In this document: one piece after another, positions 24,086-32,968 of the stretch | Layout of the letters: every line of letters starts with the position of its first letter | Position numbering within the stretch: the stretch's first letter is position 1 | NCBI GenBank assembly: GCA_020851635.1 | Contig: JADZCJ010000088.1 | Location: forward strand, 1 to 41,883 | DNA: 41,883 nucleotides | Source: Anaerolineae bacterium | GTDB taxonomy: Bacteria > Chloroflexota > Anaerolineae > UBA4142 > SHND01 | Direction: 5' to 3' | Notes under the pieces: model-generated | What the model was told of the DNA's origin: nothing | Databases searched by the model: none | Seen by the model: the letters and a program-made list of their open reading frames with translations, nothing else | Position numbers and translations under genes: made by a program

Positions 24086-24496
24086 ATGAGTTATGTTGTC
24101 CGCGATTGGATGGCGCGACCGATCATTGTCATTGACGACGCGACTCTGGTCACGCAAGCGATGACCTTGATGCGGCGCCGAAACATTCACAGTCTGATTG
24201 TAGATTCTACCAAAGACGGCAAGGTTTCGTACGGCATTGTGACGACCACCGATATCCGCGACAAGATCGTGGCGGCAGGGCGCGATCCCGGCAAAACGAC
24301 GGTTGCGGAAATCATGACTCAGCCGGTGCATACAGCACAATCCACCTGGACGCTTCAACAATGCGCCGAGCGAATGCATTCGTTGGGCATCCGCCATCTG
24401 CCCGTGCTGGACCAGGATGGCGTGATGGTCGGCATGATATCGCAGACCGACATTTTTTCCGCCGTAGAGGAAGCAGGGTGGGAAGCGTTGGGGTGA
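24086..24496 (+). CDS. CBS-domain pair protein
   Basis: 136 residues from ATG 24086, with AGGGAG (24072-24077) upstream; a start 27 codons earlier lacks such a site. Two CBS motifs make up the whole protein: MARPIIVIDDATLVTQA...IHSLIVD and IMTQPVHTAQSTWTLQQ...IRHLPVLDQDG. Such proteins bind adenine nucleotides and regulate a partner. It is alone on the plus strand amid the catabolic genes and diverges from the hydantoinase operon, so it could be a sensor for it (inference only). Confidence 0.9.
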   Translation: MSYVVRDWMARPIIVIDDATLVTQAMTLMRRRNIHSLIVDSTKDGKVSYGIVTTTDIRDKIVAAGRDPGKTTVAEIMTQPVHTAQSTWTLQQCAERMHSLGIRHLPVLDQDGVMVGMISQTDIFSAVEEAGWEALG

Positions 24497-24552
24497 GTGT
24501 GATTTGGGTTTCTTGATTTCTGATTTGGCAAACCAAGACAAGAGCAAGCAAA

Positions 24553-24574
24553 CAAGCCCGCGCAAGCGGGCTTG
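24553..24574. terminator. Hairpin between the CBS and aldo/keto reductase genes
   Basis: CAAGCCCGC, GCAA loop, GCGGGCTTG: a perfect 9-bp stem between two convergent genes. Flanks are only moderately T-rich (GATGTTT to the right; TTTGCTT on the minus strand), so it may serve both directions weakly. Confidence 0.6.
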
Positions 24575-24642
24575 ATGTTTCAAGCCGTCAAGAGTCAAGG
24601 CGAGTCGGACAAGAGGCGGCAAGTTTGCCCGCTCCGAGATCA

Positions 24643-25611
24643 TCAGCGGCTGTCGCGCCGCAAATCGAGCCATGCCATTTCGTCGTCGGTCAGATTCGTC
24701 TCAAGGGCGATCATATTTGCCTTGAATTCCTCGCCGCTGCGACAGCCCACGAGCGCAAACAGGTTGAGCGGCTGTCCGAGCACATACGCCATTGCGATCT
24801 GGGGGAGGGTCAATCCTTTTTCGCGCGCAAGCTCTGACGCGCGGTCGAGCCGCTCGAAATTTGCATCGCTAACATATGCCTGCACGGACGACTCTTCCAG
24901 GGTCTGCGCAAACGCCTCTCTATCCTTGTGATCGGATTTTCCCGCAAAGAAACCGTTGGCGAGCGATGACCAGACAAACACGGGCATCTGCGTCTCTTGA
25001 TACCATGCGCGCGCGGCGGCGTTTTGGGGACCGCTGATACTCACACAGCCCGCCCACGGCGGCTGTCCCTGCTCGGCAAGACTAAAGTGGGGACTGCTCA
25101 CGGCAAAGGGCACAAGACCTTGGGCGCGCGCATATTCATTTGCCTGCGCGATCCGCTCCACACTCCAGTTCGAGCCGCCGAACGCGCCAATCCGTCCCGC
25201 GCGATGATGCTCATTCAGAATTTCGACGATGGGCCCAACAGGAACGTTCGGATCATCGCGATGCAGGACATACAGATCAATATAGTCGCTCCTCAGTCGC
25301 GCGAGCGAATCAAACAGGTCGGCAGTGATGTCATACGGCGTGACGCGCCGCCGGTCCACCGAGGGATGCCCGCCCTTGGTGAGAATCACGACATGGTCGC
25401 GGACCCCGCGCGTCTCAAGCCATTCTCCCAGCGCGCGCTCAGACTCGCCGTTGCCATAATTGTGCGCCGCATCAAAGGTGTTGCCGCCCGCCGCAAACAC
25501 ATCGTCCAACAGCCGCAGCGAATAATCGAGCTTTTTGGGACTGAGCATTACAGTCCCTTGCACCAGGCGCGAAATGGGTTTGTCAACGCCCGTCGCTTGT
25601 CCGAATTTCAT
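24643..25611 (-). CDS. Aldo/keto reductase
   Basis: 322 residues from ATG 25611; the open frame extends upstream but the family N-terminus starts here. The catalytic tetrad is visible: Asp 47 and Tyr 52 (FDAAHNYG), Lys 79 (ILTKGG) and His 117 (YVLHRDD). A (beta/alpha)8 NADPH-dependent oxidoreductase acting on aldehydes or ketones. It starts 23 bases after the molybdenum subunit stop and is probably the last gene of the molybdenum hydroxylase operon, where it could process an oxidised intermediate. Confidence 0.9.
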   Translation of the reverse strand: MKFGQATGVDKPISRLVQGTVMLSPKKLDYSLRLLDDVFAAGGNTFDAAHNYGNGESERALGEWLETRGVRDHVVILTKGGHPSVDRRRVTPYDITADLFDSLARLRSDYIDLYVLHRDDPNVPVGPIVEILNEHHRAGRIGAFGGSNWSVERIAQANEYARAQGLVPFAVSSPHFSLAEQGQPPWAGCVSISGPQNAAARAWYQETQMPVFVWSSLANGFFAGKSDHKDREAFAQTLEESSVQAYVSDANFERLDRASELAREKGLTLPQIAMAYVLGQPLNLFALVGCRSGEEFKANMIALETNLTDDEMAWLDLRRDSR

Positions 25612-25634
25612 GTTCTGTCTTGGCGCTCGAAAAT

Positions 25635-27959
25635 CTAAACATGCGTGCTCTGGTCTATTGCCTCCAGCACCCGCTCCGGCGTCAGCGGAAGTTGGTGAAC
25701 GCGCGAACCAATAGCTTTGGCGACGGCGTTCGCAATCGCCGGGGCGACGGGTGTAAAGCAAGGTTCCCCAATCCCTTTTGCGCCAAAAGGACCCAGTCCG
25801 GTGCCCGATTCCAGAATAATGGTCCTGGTTTCGGGAATATCGCTCGCGGTCGGCAAGAGATATTCGGCAAACGAAGGTGTGATAGTGACGCCGTTGACGA
25901 TTTGCACATCCTCGGTCAACGCATAACCCAGACCCATTGCCGCGCCGCCCTCGATTTGACCCGCCGCGGCGGCGGAATTGATCGCGCGCCCAATATCATG
26001 ACAGCCCACACTCTTGAGCACACGCACCTCGCCCGTTTCCATATCCACGGAAACCTCGACCGCGTGCGCGCCAAACGTGTAATCGGGAAACAGATCGCCC
26101 TGCCCCGTTTCGGGATCGAGTTTATCGGTGAACGGCGCCTTGAACAATGACAGGTTCGCGCGCGGCAGTCCTTCTGCCGCGCACATGGCAATCAGCGCGG
26201 TGAGCGAAATGTTTTGCGAGGGGTCATTTTTCACAAACACCGTGCTGTCGGCAAAATCCACCTCGTCCGGCTCACATTCAAGATGCTGCGACGCGCGATC
26301 ACCCAGCGTTTTGCGGACAGCCATCGCCGCCTGGTAGGTCGCATTGCCGGACATATACATCTGCCGCGTAGCTGTGGTGGTGCCTGCGAGCGGGGTGAGC
26401 GCCGAATCGGTGCTATACACGGTGATGCGGTCCATCGGGACGCCCAGCACTTCGGCAGTGATCTGGGCAAGCGTGTTCATTTGTCCGCCGCCGATGTCAG
26501 GGACGCCGCAGCGAATGACCGCGCTGCCGTCCATTTCAAGCCCCACCCATGCCTGGGATGTGTCGTGAAACCAGGTGATGCGTCCATAGCTCTGCATGTA
26601 TGACGCCAGACCGCGCCCGATGCGAATGTGCGGCGACGACGGTTCGGACATTTCGCCGAGCGCATCCCACGCGCGCTTGGCGCACTCGTCCAACCAGACC
26701 GCGCCGCGAATCGCCTGTCCATTCGGAGTAGTGTCGCCCGCCTGCACGTAATTGAGACGGCGTAGTTCGCGCGGGTCCATGTCGAGCGCGCGCGCGATTT
26801 CGTCCATGTGTTGCTCGTATGCCACACACGCTTGCGCCGCGCCAAATCCCCGAAATGCCGAAGTAAAAGTGTTGTTGGTGGCAACCGCAAAAGCGTCTAC
26901 ACTCACATGATTGACCTTGTAGGGACCGACGGCGGCGGCGGATGCATACAACAAAACATAGGGCGAAAGATATACATATGCGCCCGAGTCTGCCATGACG
27001 CTCACCTGTGAGGCGAGCAGGCGACCATTGCGCGTGACACCCGTTTTATGGGTGATTGTAAAAGGATGCCGTTTGCAGTGGGCGAGGATGGACTCTTCGC
27101 GCGAGTACACCATCTTGACGGGGCGGTGTGTCTTGAGCGCAGCAAGACCAATAAAAAGCTCGACGGTAATGTCCTCTTTGCCGCCAAAGCCACCGCCGAC
27201 CATCGCGCCCATGATGTGGACTTTATTTTGCGGCAATTGCAGCGCGGCGGCGATGCTGCGAAAGTGTTCGACGACCTGTGTGCTGACGCGAATCGTGAGG
27301 ACACCATTTTCGTCCACCCACGCGATACCCGCTTCGGGCTCGAGATAGGCGTGGTCAATAAACTGGGTCCGATAAGTGCGCTCGACGATCACGTCCGCCG
27401 ATTTCATGGCACTCTCGGCGTCCCCCTTGACAATGCGCCAGCGCGCGACAATGTTGTCCGGCTCGGTGACAATCGGCGCGCCGGGCTGCATCGCCTCTTC
27501 CGGGGTATAGACCGCGGGCAGCGGCTCATACTCGACCTCGATCAAGTCCAGAGCTTGTTGGGCAATCTCCGGCGTTTCCGCCGCGACGATGGCGATCGCT
27601 TCACCCATGAAACGAACGCGATCGCTCGCAAGCACCGGCGCGTCCGTGCCCGCGCGTTTCGCGGTGCCGGTAACACCGGGAATGTCCGTCGCGACCTGCG
27701 ATCCGGGAAGGTCGTCGGCGGTCAGGACGGCTACAACTCCCGGCAGCGCGCGCGCCCGCGCAGCGTTGACACTCTGGATTTTGGCGGAAGGATATTTGCT
27801 TCGCAGGACGCGGGCATGGAGCATATTGGGCATTGTGTAATCGCCCGCGTATTTGGTCGCGCCGGTGACTTTGCCCATCGCGTCAATGCGGGGCAGCGGT
27901 TTGCCGATGTGCCTGAGTGCAGGCAGGTCGGCGATGTTGGGTTGGTCGAGGTGGATCAT
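25635..27959 (-). CDS. Molybdenum hydroxylase large (Mo-cofactor) subunit, copy 1
   Basis: A 774-residue xanthine-dehydrogenase-family molybdopterin subunit. The N-terminal aldehyde oxidase a/b hammerhead domain (about 20-140) includes GKVTGATKYAGD. Cofactor-contacting motifs GGGFGGKE (255-262) and FRGFG (369-373) are intact. The base Glu 732 lies in GAKGIGE. The CoxL-specific active-site Cys loop of CO dehydrogenase is absent, so it is not a CO dehydrogenase. It should hydroxylate an aldehyde or N-heterocycle with water as oxygen donor. It needs small and medium subunits, both encoded immediately upstream in the same operon. The exact substrate is unknown. Confidence 0.92.
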   Translation of the reverse strand: MIHLDQPNIADLPALRHIGKPLPRIDAMGKVTGATKYAGDYTMPNMLHARVLRSKYPSAKIQSVNAARARALPGVVAVLTADDLPGSQVATDIPGVTGTAKRAGTDAPVLASDRVRFMGEAIAIVAAETPEIAQQALDLIEVEYEPLPAVYTPEEAMQPGAPIVTEPDNIVARWRIVKGDAESAMKSADVIVERTYRTQFIDHAYLEPEAGIAWVDENGVLTIRVSTQVVEHFRSIAAALQLPQNKVHIMGAMVGGGFGGKEDITVELFIGLAALKTHRPVKMVYSREESILAHCKRHPFTITHKTGVTRNGRLLASQVSVMADSGAYVYLSPYVLLYASAAAVGPYKVNHVSVDAFAVATNNTFTSAFRGFGAAQACVAYEQHMDEIARALDMDPRELRRLNYVQAGDTTPNGQAIRGAVWLDECAKRAWDALGEMSEPSSPHIRIGRGLASYMQSYGRITWFHDTSQAWVGLEMDGSAVIRCGVPDIGGGQMNTLAQITAEVLGVPMDRITVYSTDSALTPLAGTTTATRQMYMSGNATYQAAMAVRKTLGDRASQHLECEPDEVDFADSTVFVKNDPSQNISLTALIAMCAAEGLPRANLSLFKAPFTDKLDPETGQGDLFPDYTFGAHAVEVSVDMETGEVRVLKSVGCHDIGRAINSAAAAGQIEGGAAMGLGYALTEDVQIVNGVTITPSFAEYLLPTASDIPETRTIILESGTGLGPFGAKGIGEPCFTPVAPAIANAVAKAIGSRVHQLPLTPERVLEAIDQSTHV

Positions 27960-28011
27960 GGGATTTGCGGTTCGAGCGCTGATGCAGATTAGAGATTGAG
28001 ATAGAGCAGTT

Positions 28012-28494
28012 CTATTCAGGCAGAGTCGAGCCGAGCTCTTGGGCGGCTACACGGACCGCTTCAAAGATGCGGACATAGCCGGTACAACGACAGAGGTTGC
28101 CGGAGAGCGACTCTCGGATTTGTTCGTCGGTCGGCTGGGGGTGTTGGTCGAGCAGGGCTTTGGCAGACAGAATCATGCCGGGAATACAGTATCCGCACTG
28201 CGCGGCGCCCAGGTCCACAAATGCTTTATGGAGAGGGTGGGGCTTGTCGGGGGTACCCAGCCCCGCAACCGTGACGAGTTCTTTGTTTTCTGCCAGCCAC
28301 GCAAGGAGCAAGCAGGAATTGACGACGACGCCATCAATCAGGACACCGCATGCGCCGCAGTCACCTTTTTCGCAGCCGCTCTTGACGTCAGTGTGCCCGA
28401 GGTCACGCAAGGCGTGGAGCAGGGTGGTGTTGGGCGAAAGGGCAACCTGATGGGTGCTGCCGTTGATGGTGAGAGAGATGAGTTTGGGGTTCAT
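28012..28494 (-). CDS. Molybdenum hydroxylase 2Fe-2S subunit, copy 1
   Basis: 160 residues from ATG 28494; the frame continues upstream but the domain begins here. The plant-ferredoxin-type cluster is held by Cys 41, 46, 49 and 61 (GCEKGDCGACG, NSC). The second cluster is held by Cys 100, 103, 135 and 137 (QCGYC, CRCTGY) in the four-helix domain. It passes electrons from the molybdenum site to FAD. It lies 52 bases before the large subunit gene and is probably its dedicated partner. Confidence 0.93.
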   Translation of the reverse strand: MNPKLISLTINGSTHQVALSPNTTLLHALRDLGHTDVKSGCEKGDCGACGVLIDGVVVNSCLLLAWLAENKELVTVAGLGTPDKPHPLHKAFVDLGAAQCGYCIPGMILSAKALLDQHPQPTDEQIRESLSGNLCRCTGYVRIFEAVRVAAQELGSTLPE

Positions 28495-28537
28495 GGTAGA
28501 GTTTCGATACGTGAATTTCGGTGTTTGACAAGACACT

Positions 28538-28957
28538 TCAGACTGCTTCTGCACGCTGTTTGAGAGCGCGATTCATGGCGTTAAAGCCCTGTTCGGTGCT
28601 TTCGAGATTGAATACCGGAATGAGGAGACCGCTAAATTTCTCGCGTTGAATAAAGCGGACGCGGTGAGCGTCCATGGGTTCGATCTCGAATATGTGCTCG
28701 CCATCAAACAGCCCGCCAACAAACAATTTACCGAGCCAGCGTAAAGTGCGGTTGGGTGTGACCTCAACAATTGTCGGTCGAAAGGTCATGGTTTTGCCTT
28801 CGCCCAGCACCACCTCAACGGTTTCCCCTTGTGCAAGTTTCCCCTTGCAAGACCGGATAAACGGGTTCCAATCGGGAAATTTATCCGTGTCAGTGAGGAT
28901 TTGCCACACCCGTTCGGGGACCGCGTTAATTTCGATGGCGGTGCAAAGCTCTTTCAT
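28538..28957 (-). CDS. SRPBCC-fold (polyketide cyclase/CoxG-like) protein
   Basis: A 139-residue START/SRPBCC-type protein, with AVPERVWQILTDTDKFPDWNPFI at the N-terminus and a long C-terminal helix (TEQGFNAMNRALKQRA). The fold binds hydrophobic ligands. In CO dehydrogenase loci the SRPBCC protein CoxG recruits the molybdenum enzyme to the membrane; a similar role here is an inference from position alone. It overlaps the FAD subunit stop by 4 bases and sits inside the subunit operon. Confidence 0.85.
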   Translation of the reverse strand: MKELCTAIEINAVPERVWQILTDTDKFPDWNPFIRSCKGKLAQGETVEVVLGEGKTMTFRPTIVEVTPNRTLRWLGKLFVGGLFDGEHIFEIEPMDAHRVRFIQREKFSGLLIPVFNLESTEQGFNAMNRALKQRAEAV

Positions 28958-29814
28958 AAGGTCTTGTTCCAGGTTTGTTCGAGCATGCGGCGAACATAGA
29001 CCTGAATCATACGGCGGCGATAATTTGCTGACGCGCGCAAATCGTCAATGGGAGCGCACTCTTGCGCGGCGATGCGCGCAGATTCCTTCAAGGCGTTTTC
29101 GGAAAATGGCTGTCCGCGCAAAACAGCTTCGGCGCCGGTCGCCCGAATGGGACGGGGAGCCACCGCGCCGAGCGCGATACGAACGTCACGTATCGTGTCA
29201 CCGTCGCGCTCGAGCCGGACGGCAACGCTGATGATAGAGATGGCGTCCGCCTGACGGAGCCCAAGTTTGTAAAAGCCGGTCGAGACGGGAGACTGGGGAC
29301 GGAGCGCAGGAATTCGTATGCTGGCAATGACCTCGTCGGCGCGTCTGACCGTCTTGCGGGGACCAAGCAAGAACTGGTCGAGTGCGACGAGGCGCGTGCC
29401 GCTCTTGCTGACGAGCTCAATCTGGGCGTCGAGCACAAGCAGAGGCGGGAGCATGTCTCCGGCGGGTGACGCGCTGTTGATGTTGCCCGCAATGGTCGCG
29501 AGGTTGCGGACCATCGGGTTTGCAAAATTATACGCCGCCTGATAGAGCGCCTGATGTGCCAGATCGGGGTGGGTCAGAAATTCAGCAAGGGTCGTCGCCG
29601 CGCCGATTTGCAGCGTCCCGTTTTCGCGCTTGATCCCGCGCAATTCGGCAACCTCTTGCAGTGATACGAGCGCTGTGGGCGCCGCGCGCCCCGAGCGAAT
29701 GTCCACAATCATGTCCGTGCCGCCCGCGAGCGGACGTGTGGCGGGGTCGTTTGGTGCGAGCGCGTCGAGCGCGGCAGTTAGCGTCTTGGGTTGAAGGAGG
29801 TCGAAATCACGCAT
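28954..29814 (-). CDS. Molybdenum hydroxylase FAD subunit, copy 1
   Basis: A 286-residue medium subunit. PLAGGTDMIVDIR (about 29-41) and TIAGNINSASPAGD (about 108-121) are the FAD pyrophosphate-binding loops of the CO dehydrogenase/xanthine dehydrogenase flavoprotein family. The C-terminal CO_deh_flav_C domain ends in SANYRRRMIQVYVRRML. It transfers electrons from the Fe-S subunit to the final acceptor. It overlaps the upstream 2Fe-2S gene by 8 bases and the SRPBCC gene by 4. Confidence 0.92.
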   Translation of the reverse strand: MRDFDLLQPKTLTAALDALAPNDPATRPLAGGTDMIVDIRSGRAAPTALVSLQEVAELRGIKRENGTLQIGAATTLAEFLTHPDLAHQALYQAAYNFANPMVRNLATIAGNINSASPAGDMLPPLLVLDAQIELVSKSGTRLVALDQFLLGPRKTVRRADEVIASIRIPALRPQSPVSTGFYKLGLRQADAISIISVAVRLERDGDTIRDVRIALGAVAPRPIRATGAEAVLRGQPFSENALKESARIAAQECAPIDDLRASANYRRRMIQVYVRRMLEQTWNKTL

Positions 29815-30301
29815 CTGCTGCTCCTATAGCGTTCGCCTCTTGGGTCGCCGCACCGAGCGCAGCGCGCACAATGCTCGCGTATCCCGTACAACGACAGAGG
29901 TTACCGCGCAAATAATCACGCACCTGTTCTTCGGTTGGGTTGGGGATTTCGTTCAAGAGGGCGCGGGTCATCAGGATCATGTCAGAGGTGCAAAACCCGC
30001 ATTGAAACGCGCTGTGATCGAGAAACGCAGTCTGAACAGCGTCGAGTTTGCCATCGCGCGCAAGCCCCTCGATCGTGAGAATGCTCTTGTCTTCGCAGGC
30101 GATTGCAAGGGTCAGGCATGAGAGGACGGGTTCGCCGTCAATGTGGACGGTGCAGGCGCCACACTCGCCAATGCCACACCCGTATTTGGTTCCGGTAAGA
30201 GCTTCATGCTCGCGCAACACATTGAGCAGCAGGTCGTTAGGATGGACGCGCCACTCGCGCGGCTCGTGATTCAGATAGACGGTGATAGATTTTGGCTGCA
30301 T
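29807..30301 (-). CDS. Molybdenum hydroxylase 2Fe-2S subunit, copy 2
   Basis: A 164-residue protein with Cys 42, 47, 50 and 62 for the ferredoxin cluster (YGCGIGECGAC, LSC) and Cys 101, 104, 136 and 138 for the helical-domain cluster (QCGFC, CRCTGY). It is clearly a diverged paralogue of copy 1 rather than a duplicate. It starts 4 bases after the stop of FAD subunit copy 2, so the two are probably partners. Confidence 0.93.
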   Translation of the reverse strand: MQPKSITVYLNHEPREWRVHPNDLLLNVLREHEALTGTKYGCGIGECGACTVHIDGEPVLSCLTLAIACEDKSILTIEGLARDGKLDAVQTAFLDHSAFQCGFCTSDMILMTRALLNEIPNPTEEQVRDYLRGNLCRCTGYASIVRAALGAATQEANAIGAADA

Positions 30302-30305
30302 AAAG

Positions 30306-31202
30306 TTACCCGCAATTATCCCATGCTTGCATCAAGGCGTCACGGACGATCACAAAAGCTACGCTGCGTCGGTACGCGCTCGTCGCGCGCACATCCGAGA
30401 TGGGCTTGATTTCCTGCGCGGCGAGATTGCCCACATGCTCGGCGAGTTCGGGTCCAAAAGTTTCACCGACGAGCGCCGCCCGTGCCTGCTCGGCGCAGAA
30501 TGGGACGGGGGCGACCGACCCAAGCGCAATGCGCGCGTCTTGCACTATATTGCCATCGCGAACGATAGTGACGGCGGCGCAGACCTGCGAAATATCGGCG
30601 ACGACGCGCGAGATTTTTCGAAACGCGCTGCCGGTATTCTGCGCGGGCAGGGGAATTTGGATGTATGTGACAAACTCGTTGGGTCCGAGAATTGTCTTGC
30701 CGGGTCCGACAAAAAAATCTGCCAGTGGGACGGTTTTCTCGGCGGTCTTGGATTTGATCGTGACCGTCGCATCACAAGTGAGCAAAACAGGCGCCGTATC
30801 AGCCGCCGGAGATGCATTACACAAATTGCCGCCGAGAGTTGCCATGTGCATGATTTGAACGCTGCTGAATAGATTGCAGGCGGCGGAGAGGGATTCGAGA
30901 CGAGCGCCCAGAGACGGGTGATTCAGGGTAACGTATTGGTCGAGCGCGCGAATCGCCGTTGCTGCGCCGATCGTTAGAGCGCCGTTTTGGGTGATGGTGT
31001 GGAGTTCATTGATGCGCTGCAAAGAAATGACGTGCGCGGGACGGCGGCGCTCCATTTTCATCTGGACGAGCAGATCGGTCCCACCCGCCATCACTCGCGC
31101 GCTGTCGCCGTATTCCGAAAGCAGTTCTGCGACCTCGTTGACTGTAGTGGGCGCGTGGTATTCAAATTCGGAAAAGAGAATATGTGTGTTGGTGGAAAGC
31201 AT
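30306..31202 (-). CDS. Molybdenum hydroxylase FAD subunit, copy 2
   Basis: 298 residues from ATG 31202; the frame runs 16 codons further upstream without a better start. FAD loops MAGGTDLLVQM (about 41-51) and TLGGNLCNASPAADTA (about 119-134) are intact. The C-terminal domain ends near residue 298 with SAYRRSVAFVIVRDAL. First gene of the compact subunit operon, 105 bases after the NTF2-like gene. It may serve the separated large subunit at 34200-36605 (inference). Confidence 0.92.
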   Translation of the reverse strand: MLSTNTHILFSEFEYHAPTTVNEVAELLSEYGDSARVMAGGTDLLVQMKMERRRPAHVISLQRINELHTITQNGALTIGAATAIRALDQYVTLNHPSLGARLESLSAACNLFSSVQIMHMATLGGNLCNASPAADTAPVLLTCDATVTIKSKTAEKTVPLADFFVGPGKTILGPNEFVTYIQIPLPAQNTGSAFRKISRVVADISQVCAAVTIVRDGNIVQDARIALGSVAPVPFCAEQARAALVGETFGPELAEHVGNLAAQEIKPISDVRATSAYRRSVAFVIVRDALMQAWDNCG

Positions 31203-31307
31203 AGGCAAGATTGCTGATTTTTGACTGGAGCAGATTCGTACTCGATTCAAGGGATAGGACCATGTAAACCCCGCAGGTCTTTTCCCGCAGCTCAGATGGA
31301 ATTTGTT

Positions 31308-31718
31308 CTAATCGGGACGGTTTGCGGTGGCAGGTTCGGGACGGCTGGAATGACGCTCGGCGACGAGCCAGCCCTTGTCGCTTTTTCTCCAGATGTCGGT
31401 GATAAAAAATGTGCCGCTGCGCTCACCGCCCTGGACGACAGCGCGCTGAGTCCAAAACAAGGTGACGACGGCAATTTCGCCATAGATTGTCACGTGAATA
31501 TCGTCCAGCGCCATCTCTCGAATCTCATAGGCGGGCATCACGCTCAGCCAATGCTCGCGCCGGGTGACGCGTAAGGGCATATCCTGAACGGCGATCGCGG
31601 CAAAAAAACCGTCCTCGACCATCTCGCCCAGTTTTTTTATGTCACGCGCGCGCATGGCATTCGCCCACGCATATTCAAGCTCAATCAGCTGTCGAGTAGT
31701 TTCTTCAGGGTTTGGCAT
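31308..31718 (-). CDS. NTF2-like (SnoaL/DUF4440-type) protein
   Basis: A 136-residue single-domain protein. ELEYAWANAMRARDIKKLGEMVEDGF at the start and the alternating strands DDIHVTIYGEIAVVTLFWT and GTFFITDIWRKSDKGWLVAERH are typical of the cone-shaped NTF2-like fold. Such proteins bind or isomerise small ligands. No catalytic residue pattern is decisive. It sits between the small zinc-ribbon membrane protein and the FAD subunit operon, same strand. Confidence 0.8.
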   Translation of the reverse strand: MPNPEETTRQLIELEYAWANAMRARDIKKLGEMVEDGFFAAIAVQDMPLRVTRREHWLSVMPAYEIREMALDDIHVTIYGEIAVVTLFWTQRAVVQGGERSGTFFITDIWRKSDKGWLVAERHSSRPEPATANRPD

Positions 31719-31742
31719 GATGCGTGAACGAACAGAATCCGC

Positions 31743-32150
31743 CTAAACTTGATGCAGCAGCAGTGCGCCGAGCACAAAGGTCGCATACAAGACGCCGACG
31801 CCGAGCAGCAGGATGTTGCGAAAGACCCTGCCTTCAGGAGGCATCTCAAAGCGTTGTCTGCACCTCATGCAGCGAAATGAAATGATGGCAACGTTGCTGC
31901 CACAGCGAGGACATGACACGAACCAGGCGAGCGTTTTGCCCTCGCGCAAAACCAGGAACGACAGTATCGCCACCACAGCCGCGCATGCAAGCCCTGCAAA
32001 CCATAACGCAGTCACTGTGGCTGTCGAAATACTATTCGGATTGCCCCAAACCGCGTTCCACGCAAACCCGACAAGCATCGGACTCGCCGCGAGCATCGCG
32101 AGGACCACGCCATTGCGGAGCGAGACGAGTATATTGGACGCGGCGGTCAT
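31743..32150 (-). CDS. Small membrane protein with a zinc-ribbon motif
   Basis: A 135-residue protein. Two N-terminal membrane segments (about 14-34 and 45-66), then a cytoplasmic four-cysteine ribbon (CPRCGSN and CMRCRQRF, about 79-100), then one C-terminal membrane segment (about 112-132). Function unknown. Its start overlaps the upstream lipoprotein gene stop by 4 bases (ATGA), indicating coupling. Confidence 0.65.
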   Translation of the reverse strand: MTAASNILVSLRNGVVLAMLAASPMLVGFAWNAVWGNPNSISTATVTALWFAGLACAAVVAILSFLVLREGKTLAWFVSCPRCGSNVAIISFRCMRCRQRFEMPPEGRVFRNILLLGVGVLYATFVLGALLLHQV

Positions 32151-32968
32151 GGCGCCATATAGGTCGCAAAATAAAAATCAACAATGTCATTGGTCCATGA
32201 TTCGCCATGGTCCCAAGACGTGAACGGGGTCCCCAAAGGATTCGAGTAACAAAGAGGGCTCGTCGAATAGTCCCAATTGTACGTTCCATCCTCATTCGAG
32301 ACGACGAGCGCGTACAAGACGCCTCCCTCCAGCCGCACGCCATCGCCGAAATCAGCAGTATTATCGGCGGCGATCGGAGCGCTCGCCAGATCAACGATAC
32401 CGGGAACATTACGCTCCGTGTTCCGGATTGCAAGGACCGGACGACTGCTCTGGGTGCTGCCCTTTAACTCGACCCGGACGAGGCGACCGCTGAAACCTGG
32501 CACAAAGGTCTGCGCTTTCCAGGTCTCGCCTCTGACGGCGACGGTCTGCGGCGATTTGGGCGCACAAGTCACCTGGTCTCGACATACGCCGGGACAACGG
32601 GTAGGTGTCGGAATGGCGTTGCGCGTGGCGGTGGCTCCGGCATACCGGGTTTGCTGGACCATCGCCACGACAGTGCGAGCGCGCGCCTCTGCGGTAAACG
32701 TGCCACGGACGGCAGGTAGCAACTCATCAACGGTGGGCGAGGAACGCGCACGCAGGGTTGCCGCGACACCCGCCTCTATCGTGGCTTGTCTGTCACCGGA
32801 AACGACGGTCTTGCGAATTTGGTCCTCTACCGAATTGCCGTCGCATCCAAATACCAGTCCAAGGAGGATGCTCAAGAAAACGAACGTTGGAACGATGACT
32901 CGCCGCCCGCGCGCGGACCGCCAAGACATCGGAGGGTGTTTGATCCGAGCGCCAGAGTTCGATTCCAA
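32147..32968 (-). CDS. Putative lipoprotein of unknown function
   Basis: Up to 273 residues. A hydrophobic signal (VIVPTFVFLSILLGLVFGC) ends in a lipobox-like VFGC about residue 42. A Thr/Ala-rich helical region follows, then a beta-rich C-terminal half (QTFVPGFSGRLVRVELKG) with a few Cys. The later part resembles carbohydrate- or matrix-binding beta domains, but I do not recognise a family. The start is uncertain: the longest frame overlaps the preceding gene by 97 bases, and a Met at 32929 reduces this to 58. Confidence 0.6.
   Translation of the reverse strand: MESNSGARIKHPPMSWRSARGRRVIVPTFVFLSILLGLVFGCDGNSVEDQIRKTVVSGDRQATIEAGVAATLRARSSPTVDELLPAVRGTFTAEARARTVVAMVQQTRYAGATATRNAIPTPTRCPGVCRDQVTCAPKSPQTVAVRGETWKAQTFVPGFSGRLVRVELKGSTQSSRPVLAIRNTERNVPGIVDLASAPIAADNTADFGDGVRLEGGVLYALVVSNEDGTYNWDYSTSPLCYSNPLGTPFTSWDHGESWTNDIVDFYFATYMAP

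Noticed and set aside
19298-31202. Standard purine degradation cluster
   Set aside because: Hydroxylase, ring opener and M20 enzyme would fit, but no urate oxidase, hydroxyisourate hydrolase, OHCU decarboxylase or XdhC is seen, so the call would overreach.
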